Shown one piece after another: positions 58,895-64,000 of a stretch of 64,000 nucleotides of DNA. Below the pieces are notes generated by a model that searched no databases, was not told the origin of the DNA, and saw only the letters and a list, made by a program, of their open reading frames with translations. How positions within the stretch are numbered: the stretch's first letter is position 1; the number at the start of each line of letters is the position of its first letter. A program made the translations under genes and the position numbers. Source of the stretch: HIMB11 sp965657135 (GTDB taxonomy: Bacteria > Pseudomonadota > Alphaproteobacteria > Rhodobacterales > Rhodobacteraceae); the NCBI GenBank assembly GCA_965657135.1, contig CBFHNF010000003.1:62001-126000 (forward strand), read 5' to 3'.

Positions 58895-58971
58895 GGGCCT
58901 GTAGCTCAATTGGTTAGAGCAGAGCGCTCATAACGCTTTGGTTGCGGGTTCAAGTCCTGCCGGGCCTACCA
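58895..58971 (+). tRNA. tRNA-Met (anticodon CAT; possibly Ile2)
   Basis: 77 bases with CCA encoded. D-arm GCTC...GAGC, anticodon loop CTCATAA, T-arm GCGGGTTCAAGTCCTGC. Elongator Met and the Ile2 type that gets lysidine share the CAT anticodon; I cannot separate them surely. The first acceptor pair would be G-T. Confidence 0.85.
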
Positions 58972-59102
58972 TACCACTTTTTGCCTTAGGAAAGAGGGAG
59001 TTCCTTTTGGGGACTTTGGCAGCGAATTGGCTATTTAGATCAGTGACGCGCATCGTCAGTAATAATTTTTTTGCTGTTTTAAAAAAACCAACCCTAGAAT
59101 GC

Positions 59103-60404
59103 TTACTTCGCGATACTCATATCGACACGAAGACCGCCCAAATCTGATACGGACAAGGCCAAGCCCCCCCCATGCGCGCGTGCAATATCATTGGCGATGG
59201 GTAGCCCCAGTCCAACGCTCGACCCCTTATTCTGATTACGTGCAGGGTCTAACCGTGCAAAGGGTTTAAGGGCATCTTCGCGTTGATCAGGTGGAATTCC
59301 AGGACCGTTGTCATCAATACGAAAAATAACTGAATCACCATACTCAAGAACGATCAAACAAACCTGATTTCCATACCGGAATGCATTATTTAAAAGATTT
59401 TCTAACGCACGTTTTATCATGTTTTCGCGCATCATAACGACGGTATCAGAGACACGTATATCAACCCGCAAATGCAGATCTAAACGTAGGTAATCCTTCA
59501 CCAAACCATCAATGAAATCCAACACATTAACAGCTTCGTTCGTGCTGCCATCCTCGCCAAGAGTTTTTGCGTACAATAAGAATTCATCCAAAAGTAAACG
59601 CATGTCTTCGACGTCTTGTTCGAGGGGAACACGATCGTGATCCTCCAACATCGATACACCTAATTTCAGGCGGGTAAGCGGGGTTCGCAAATCGTGGCTG
59701 ACACCCGAAAGGATAAGCGTACGCTGTTCAATGTGCCGCTCGATCCGTGCGCGCATGTTCAAAAACGCATCCCCCGCAGCGCGCACTTCAATCGCGCCAC
59801 TAGGGGAATATGGAACATGTTGCCCCCGACCAAATGCCTCGGCCGCGGCGGCCAAGCGTGTGATGGGGCGTAACTGATTACGCAAGTAGAAAAAGGCGAT
59901 GATCGTAAAAATTCCGCCAAAAAATACCATATTCACAATTAACTGATGAGGATTTGACGCCGAAACGCGCCGACGTGCGAATGTCAGCTCTAATTCCTCA
60001 TACCCAGGAATGACCATACGTAATATTACGATGCGATCATCTGGAAGATCCACACCGCGCAGCGATGCCACCCGTGATAATTCACGGATCACCACGACAC
60101 CCGTCAAATCATAAAACCGCCGAGTGGGTTGGAATGCCCCGTCTGGGTTTACACTTAGCGAAATGTCCAATGCCTCTGCAAAGGCCTGTGCGCCCTCGAT
60201 ATCTCCGCTGCGAATAAGCGTTTCAAAATGCGCCAACTCTTGGGTCAGACCACGGGTTAATTGCTCTGTCACACCTTCAAAATGACGTTGAATGAACACG
60301 AACGATACCAACAGCTGGATCATCACAACAGGCAAAATCAATATCAGCGCGGCGCGCCAATATAGTTGTTTGGGCATATACTGTTTGATCCATGTAAACA
60401 TCAA
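59103..60404 (-). CDS. Sensor histidine kinase, EnvZ-like
   Basis: 433 residues: N-terminal helix (ALILILPVVMIQLLVSFVFI), a periplasmic region, second helix near residue 170 (VNMVFFGGIFTIIAFFYL), HAMP, HisKA with the histidine in GVSHDLRTPLTRLKLG near residue 240, and HATPase (NLLNNAFRYG, DDNGPGIPP, GLGLPIANDI). No response-regulator gene is next to it. Divergent from the metallo-hydrolase 39 bases away. Confidence 0.85.
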   Translation of the reverse strand: MMFTWIKQYMPKQLYWRAALILILPVVMIQLLVSFVFIQRHFEGVTEQLTRGLTQELAHFETLIRSGDIEGAQAFAEALDISLSVNPDGAFQPTRRFYDLTGVVVIRELSRVASLRGVDLPDDRIVILRMVIPGYEELELTFARRRVSASNPHQLIVNMVFFGGIFTIIAFFYLRNQLRPITRLAAAAEAFGRGQHVPYSPSGAIEVRAAGDAFLNMRARIERHIEQRTLILSGVSHDLRTPLTRLKLGVSMLEDHDRVPLEQDVEDMRLLLDEFLLYAKTLGEDGSTNEAVNVLDFIDGLVKDYLRLDLHLRVDIRVSDTVVMMRENMIKRALENLLNNAFRYGNQVCLIVLEYGDSVIFRIDDNGPGIPPDQREDALKPFARLDPARNQNKGSSVGLGLPIANDIARAHGGGLALSVSDLGGLRVDMSIAK

Positions 60405-60443
60405 AGATAGACATAGCGAAACACTGGGTGAAAGGAAATCGAA

Positions 60444-61349
60444 ATGCGTAGCTATCCCCCAACCTATGGCGCATTTGATCAGGTCGGTTCGTCAATTCGG
60501 CGCATTGTGGCCCCGAACCCATCATCGATGACGTTTCATGGCACGAATACATATCTGTTGGGTGATCGTCAGATTGCCGTGATTGATCCAGGTCCAAATC
60601 AAGATGACCACTTGACTGCGATTATAAATGCACTTCCGCAGGGCGCTGCCATAACACATATTTTGGTCACCCATGCCCATTATGACCATTCTGAACTGGC
60701 AATGCGGTTGTCGCAAAAAGTAGGCGCGCCCATCTATGCGTTTGGGGATTATGAGGCCGGCAAAAGCGCGCTGATGCGTGCGCTTTCAAAGCAAAGTGAG
60801 TTAGGTGGCGGAGAAGGAATCGACCGTGCATTCAAACCCGATCACACGCTGGCGCATCTGGAACAGATCCTCACGGACGAATGGCAAATAACGGCTCATC
60901 ACACGCCGGGTCACATGGCAAATCACATGTGTTTTCAATACAACGATATCTTGTTTACAGCGGATCATGTCATGGATTGGGCAACATCCATGGTCTCTCC
61001 TCCTGATGGTGACGTAGGGGATTTCATGCGCTCATGTGAACATCTTTTACAATACACTTGGAAATTATTTTTACCCGGTCACGGGGATATCGTGCGCACG
61101 CCCAATCAACGGCTGAACTGGCTGCTTTCGCATCGACGCGAAAGAGAGGCGCAAATTCTATCGTCGGTGAAAAACGGCAATACAACGGCCTACGAAATTG
61201 CCAAGGCAATCTATACCGACATCGATCAAAAATTGATCCCTGTCGCAATGCGGAATGTTTTTGCGCACCTTCTTGATTTACAGAATAACGGATTGATATC
61301 CGTTGAAAAACCCATCTCGATCCAAAGCCACTTTTCATCAAAACACTGA
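60444..61349 (+). CDS. Metallo-beta-lactamase-fold hydrolase
   Basis: 301 residues. Metal-binding VTHAHYDHSELA near residue 73, TPGHMANHMCF near 155, and ADHVMDW near 173; the third histidine lies in LPGHGD near 212. The C-terminal 80 residues hold a winged-helix-like region (like LACTB2 family). Substrate unknown. GAAAGGAAA precedes the ATG. Confidence 0.85.
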   Translation: MRSYPPTYGAFDQVGSSIRRIVAPNPSSMTFHGTNTYLLGDRQIAVIDPGPNQDDHLTAIINALPQGAAITHILVTHAHYDHSELAMRLSQKVGAPIYAFGDYEAGKSALMRALSKQSELGGGEGIDRAFKPDHTLAHLEQILTDEWQITAHHTPGHMANHMCFQYNDILFTADHVMDWATSMVSPPDGDVGDFMRSCEHLLQYTWKLFLPGHGDIVRTPNQRLNWLLSHRREREAQILSSVKNGNTTAYEIAKAIYTDIDQKLIPVAMRNVFAHLLDLQNNGLISVEKPISIQSHFSSKH

Positions 61350-61424
61350 CGAAAACTTTTTTCAACAGAATCTAAAATATCCTCTGGACGTCCTGAATCG
61401 CAGTTGTTATACGACGCTTCAAGT

Positions 61425-61499
61425 TCCGGCGTAGCTCAGCGGTAGAGCAGTTGACTGTTAATCAATTGGTCGTAGGTTCGATCCCTACCGCCGGAGCCA
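61425..61499 (+). tRNA. tRNA-Asn, anticodon GTT
   Basis: 75 bases with CCA encoded: acceptor TCCGGCG/CGCCGGA, anticodon loop CTGTTAA, T-arm GTAGGTTCGATCCCTAC. A terminator follows at 61508. Confidence 0.93.
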
Positions 61500-61507
61500 G
61501 TTAAAAA

Positions 61508-61539
61508 AACACCTCAGCGGATTTTGCGAGGTGGTTTTT
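61508..61539 (+). terminator. Terminator after tRNA-Asn
   Basis: CACCTC pairs with GAGGTG around a 12-base loop, followed by TTTTT. Confidence 0.6.
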
Positions 61540-61610
61540 ATGTCTACAAGTATCTACCCCATGTTCGCACTGATCGCATCAACGACCAAGATGACAGAAA
61601 CAGGAAAAAA

Positions 61611-61901
61611 TTACTCTGGGCGAATTTCGTAATATCTGATTTTTGGTGCAGCTGAAATATAAGGTCCGAGAGCGTCACCAAGACCAGTATCTAGTCGCCA
61701 CTGAAAATAAACCTCTTGATGTTTTTTGGTTTCCCACTCTTCAATCAATATAACTGATGCGGCATCCTCCTCTGCAAAGGTTTCAACCTTCATACAGCCA
61801 TCAAACGCCCGCGTATCCTTCAAAGCGCCGGCTAGAAACTCTAGAAACTCTTTTTGTTTTCCATCTTGCAACGAAAATTCAACCGAAACCATGATGCTCA
61901 T
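61611..61901 (-). CDS. Antibiotic-biosynthesis-monooxygenase (ABM) domain protein
   Basis: 96 residues, ferredoxin-like ABM fold: MSIMVSVEFSLQDGKQKEFL, FDGCMKVETFAEED, VILIEEWETKKHQEVY. Family members include quinol monooxygenases; function here unknown. Lone gene. No regulatory site seen. Confidence 0.75.
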   Translation of the reverse strand: MSIMVSVEFSLQDGKQKEFLEFLAGALKDTRAFDGCMKVETFAEEDAASVILIEEWETKKHQEVYFQWRLDTGLGDALGPYISAAPKIRYYEIRPE

Positions 61902-62476
61902 GCATTACTCCTGACGTGTTTAGCGATCAAATTAAAAGCGTGAATGCGTTACATGTTTGAAACAAGTACAAATTATGTACCTACAGGCATCTAAAATTAT
62001 TCGCACCGTCGTTTGTTGAATACGCGCCTTAACAGTTGTGCACGAACATCACTCTATTATGCGTGAACATCCTTTTTGTATTCATTCCTAACCACCATGC
62101 AGCTAAGTGAACAGTCGGTGCGGCTTGGGACTTTGGGCAATCCTAAAATCAAAAGTTAGGCATGCTGGAAATTCAGCGAATGGCGCGCTGGTGAAGACAG
62201 CAAAGCCGCAAAATCCTATGATCTTGAAAAAAATCCCCAATCGCGGTAAAGCGTATCGGGGCGCAAGTCGGTTCACATATAGACACGCCAAGGGGTAACC
62301 CAGTGTTGTTTCATATTTATGACAAAACATGAAACAATTTTGTTTATGAGCATATACTGCCAATTCCCGCGCGCTGTGTGCAGCGATCAATTTAGAAACC
62401 ACTCCTTGAATAAAGTGTGCGTTTTACCAATAGTTCAATTACAACCAACACAAACCCGAATGGGATTGGGACCGTC
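61902..62476. other. Gene-poor stretch between the ABM gene and the LysE gene
   Basis: No supported gene; two overlapping frames of 63 and 99 codons on opposite strands lack ribosome-binding sites and homologous features. An inverted repeat TTGTTTCAT/ATGAAACAA (62306-62314 with 62329-62337) is the main structure. It may be an operator of the LysE gene. Confidence 0.4.
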
Positions 62477-63079
62477 ATGATTGTTTTCGCATTAGCTGTT
62501 TTATTTTTAATCATCACCCCCGGCCCTGGGGTACTGACCACCGCGGGGTTTGGCGCGGCCTATGGGTTCCAACCGTCCTTGCGATATGTCTTTGGACTAT
62601 TTTTGGGAACCAACATGGTAATGTTGACAGTCATCACGGGATTTGCGGCCGTTATTTTGTCGATGCCAATGCTGCGTGTTGTTTTGCTCAGCATTTCAAT
62701 GGCTTATCTGATCTATTTGGCGGCGCGTATTGCTTTCGCAGGTGCCAAAATTGCCTTTATTGAGGCCAAAACACCCCCTGGAATTATAGGGGGTGTCTTG
62801 TTGCAGGCGATCAATCCAAAGGCATATGTTGTAAACACCTCTTTGATTACAGGTTTTGGGTTTATGCCTGAAAATTTAACATTAGAAATCATTATTAAAA
62901 TATTGATTACAAATGCTATTTGGATACCCCTACATTTGGGGTGGCTGTATGCAGGAACGCTTATTCACGAATTAAACCTAAGCCCAAAAACACAGCGCAT
63001 CATCAATATCTTGATGGCGCTTTCGATGTTAATGGTCGTGTTTTTGGCCATCTTATTTGCGCAAAATCGGACGGGATAA
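62477..63079 (+). CDS. LysE/RhtB-family amino-acid exporter
   Basis: 200 residues, five or six membrane helices, with the family start MIVFALAVLFLIITPGPGVL and the NPKAY motif (LLQAINPKAYVVNT near residue 115). Exports amino acids or homoserine lactones; substrate unknown. The ATG at 62477 is chosen over an upstream in-frame TTG/GTG because the protein begins at the membrane helix. Confidence 0.82.
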   Translation: MIVFALAVLFLIITPGPGVLTTAGFGAAYGFQPSLRYVFGLFLGTNMVMLTVITGFAAVILSMPMLRVVLLSISMAYLIYLAARIAFAGAKIAFIEAKTPPGIIGGVLLQAINPKAYVVNTSLITGFGFMPENLTLEIIIKILITNAIWIPLHLGWLYAGTLIHELNLSPKTQRIINILMALSMLMVVFLAILFAQNRTG

Positions 63080-63087
63080 GGGACGAC

Positions 63088-64000
63088 TCAGCGCCCTTTT
63101 TCGACCTCATCCTGAATATTTATTCCGTTCATTGCCCCAATGAGATCCACCAAAGTCGGCACATAATTGTCGCCATGCTCGGTTGCCATTGCATGAGTGA
63201 AATAATTTTTTGCAGCCGCCCCAATCGGGTTCATCATCTGCGCATCATGCGCCATGTTTGAAACGTATCCAATATCTTTTGCGGCATTTTCCAGCGTGAA
63301 TTTATGCGCATTAGGATCACCCCCAACAAGATATTTCATAAAGGTATCGAAGAACCCGTTCGATAATCGGCTTGATCCGATAACTTCGTTCACCTTTTGT
63401 GGGGACAATCCAGATTTAGCTGCCAATACTGTTGCTTCTGAATATAACGCGGCATAACTCATCGCGATAAAATTCATGATCAATTTCATTTTGTGACCTG
63501 CGCCTACTGGCCCAACATGAACGATGTTTCCCGACCAACAGCTGACAATTGGCTTGATCCGTTCAAACATCTCATCGTTGGCCCCGATCATTGCATCCAA
63601 CGTGCCTTCCGCTGCCTCTTTGGGCGTACGACCCAGCGGCGCGTCGACAAAATGCATATGCTTCTCTGCCATCGCCGATGCAATGCGCGCGGTCGAGTTT
63701 GGATCCGCAGTCGTACAGTCGATGACAATCAAGCCCGCCTTGGCGTTTTCCAAAATTCCACCTGCACCAAATATGATATTTTCGACCTGTGGCGAATTGG
63801 ACAGGCACATGTGAATAACATCACATTTTGCAACCATTTCGGACAGGTCCACGGCCTCATATGCGCCATTTGCAACCAAATCATCCACAGGTTTGCGGTT
63901 TTTATTTCCCTTAACAACAAGGGAATACCCACCCTTCATAATGTTCTGGGCCATTCCATGACCCATGTATCCAACACCAATGAAACCAATAACATCATTT
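63088..64000 (-). CDS. NAD(P)-dependent 3-hydroxyisobutyrate-dehydrogenase-like protein (5' cut by window)
   Basis: The frame is open to the right edge. It holds VIGFIGVGYMGHGMAQNIMK (Rossmann GxGxMG) at the edge, the DAPLGRTPKEAAEGTL substrate loop near 140, and GAGHKMKLIMNF near 185, where the catalytic lysine sits. Family: HIBADH, tartronate semialdehyde reductase and related. About 304 residues visible. Its stop lies nine bases from the convergent LysE stop. Confidence 0.85.
   Translation of the reverse strand, partial: NDVIGFIGVGYMGHGMAQNIMKGGYSLVVKGNKNRKPVDDLVANGAYEAVDLSEMVAKCDVIHMCLSNSPQVENIIFGAGGILENAKAGLIVIDCTTADPNSTARIASAMAEKHMHFVDAPLGRTPKEAAEGTLDAMIGANDEMFERIKPIVSCWSGNIVHVGPVGAGHKMKLIMNFIAMSYAALYSEATVLAAKSGLSPQKVNEVIGSSRLSNGFFDTFMKYLVGGDPNAHKFTLENAAKDIGYVSNMAHDAQMMNPIGAAAKNYFTHAMATEHGDNYVPTLVDLIGAMNGINIQDEVEKGR

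Noticed and set aside
1..64000. CRISPR arrays, rRNA genes and complete insertion sequences
   Set aside because: I found no regular spaced repeats, no rRNA-like sequence and no transposase in the window.

Overview
The window looks like chromosome of a marine, Roseobacter-type alphaproteobacterium (Rhodobacterales) with fairly low GC for that group (my estimate is mid-40s percent, not computed). The basis is gene content and order: vitamin-B12-dependent ribonucleotide reductase, a phoR-pstB-phoU-phoB block, aroK/aroB next to xerD and a CorC-type transporter, dctB/dctD, purC-purS-purQ, and paired FAD-GcvT dehydrogenases. The genus cannot be named from the sequence alone.

Layout. 1-7.1 kb: 3' end of nrdJ, a damaged Lrp/MFS locus, a FrnE-like thioredoxin-fold protein with an acyl-CoA ligase and a divergent XRE-cupin regulator, and a YejA-type peptide-binding protein. 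7.1-14.6 kb: a candidate small RNA, 3-hydroxybutyrate dehydrogenase, a DUF502 protein, the pseudouridine pair psuG/psuK, a DUF4198-HupE divergent pair, and rpsB-tsf. 14.9-22.7 kb: a LuxR solo, an FAD oxidoreductase with glutaryl-CoA dehydrogenase and a LysR regulator, then a phosphate-control block with two Pho-box-like sites but no pstS, pstC or pstA. 22.7-36.9 kb: gamma carbonic anhydrase, gmk, yicC, aroB, aroK, several unnamed proteins, xerD, a CorC/CNNM transporter, and two divergent dimethylglycine/sarcosine-dehydrogenase-like paralogues followed by a MobA-like nucleotidyltransferase.

36.9-45.0 kb is a gene-poor accessory stretch ending at tRNA-Leu(CAA). It holds small live genes: a thermonuclease-like protein, a SOUL haem-binding protein, three small proteins that look like the ferredoxin-like/dimeric alpha-beta barrel type, a GYD protein being one of them, and small membrane proteins. 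Between them lie broken pieces: an HNH-type fragment with a nonsense codon, four decayed copies of a zinc-ribbon gene, two copies of a phage-terminase-like start, two copies of another unnamed coding piece, and a TolA C-terminal domain. I read it as an old mobile or phage-derived insertion next to a tRNA, now eroding; this is inference.

45-64 kb returns to core genes: DedA and DsbB, DctB/DctD (the regulator lacks the sigma-54 GAFTGA loop), purC-purS-purQ, a homocysteine methyltransferase and a separate corrinoid protein plus DUF1638 that fit the split B12-dependent methionine synthase known from Roseobacters, a radical-SAM gene behind a LexA-like site, sufE, rnd, purM-purN, tRNA-Met(CAT), an EnvZ-like kinase divergent from a metallo-beta-lactamase-fold hydrolase, tRNA-Asn, an ABM monooxygenase, a LysE exporter, and the 3' part of a 3-hydroxyisobutyrate-dehydrogenase-like gene cut by the window end. 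B12 and one-carbon metabolism recur across the window (nrdJ, split methionine synthase, FAD-GcvT enzymes).
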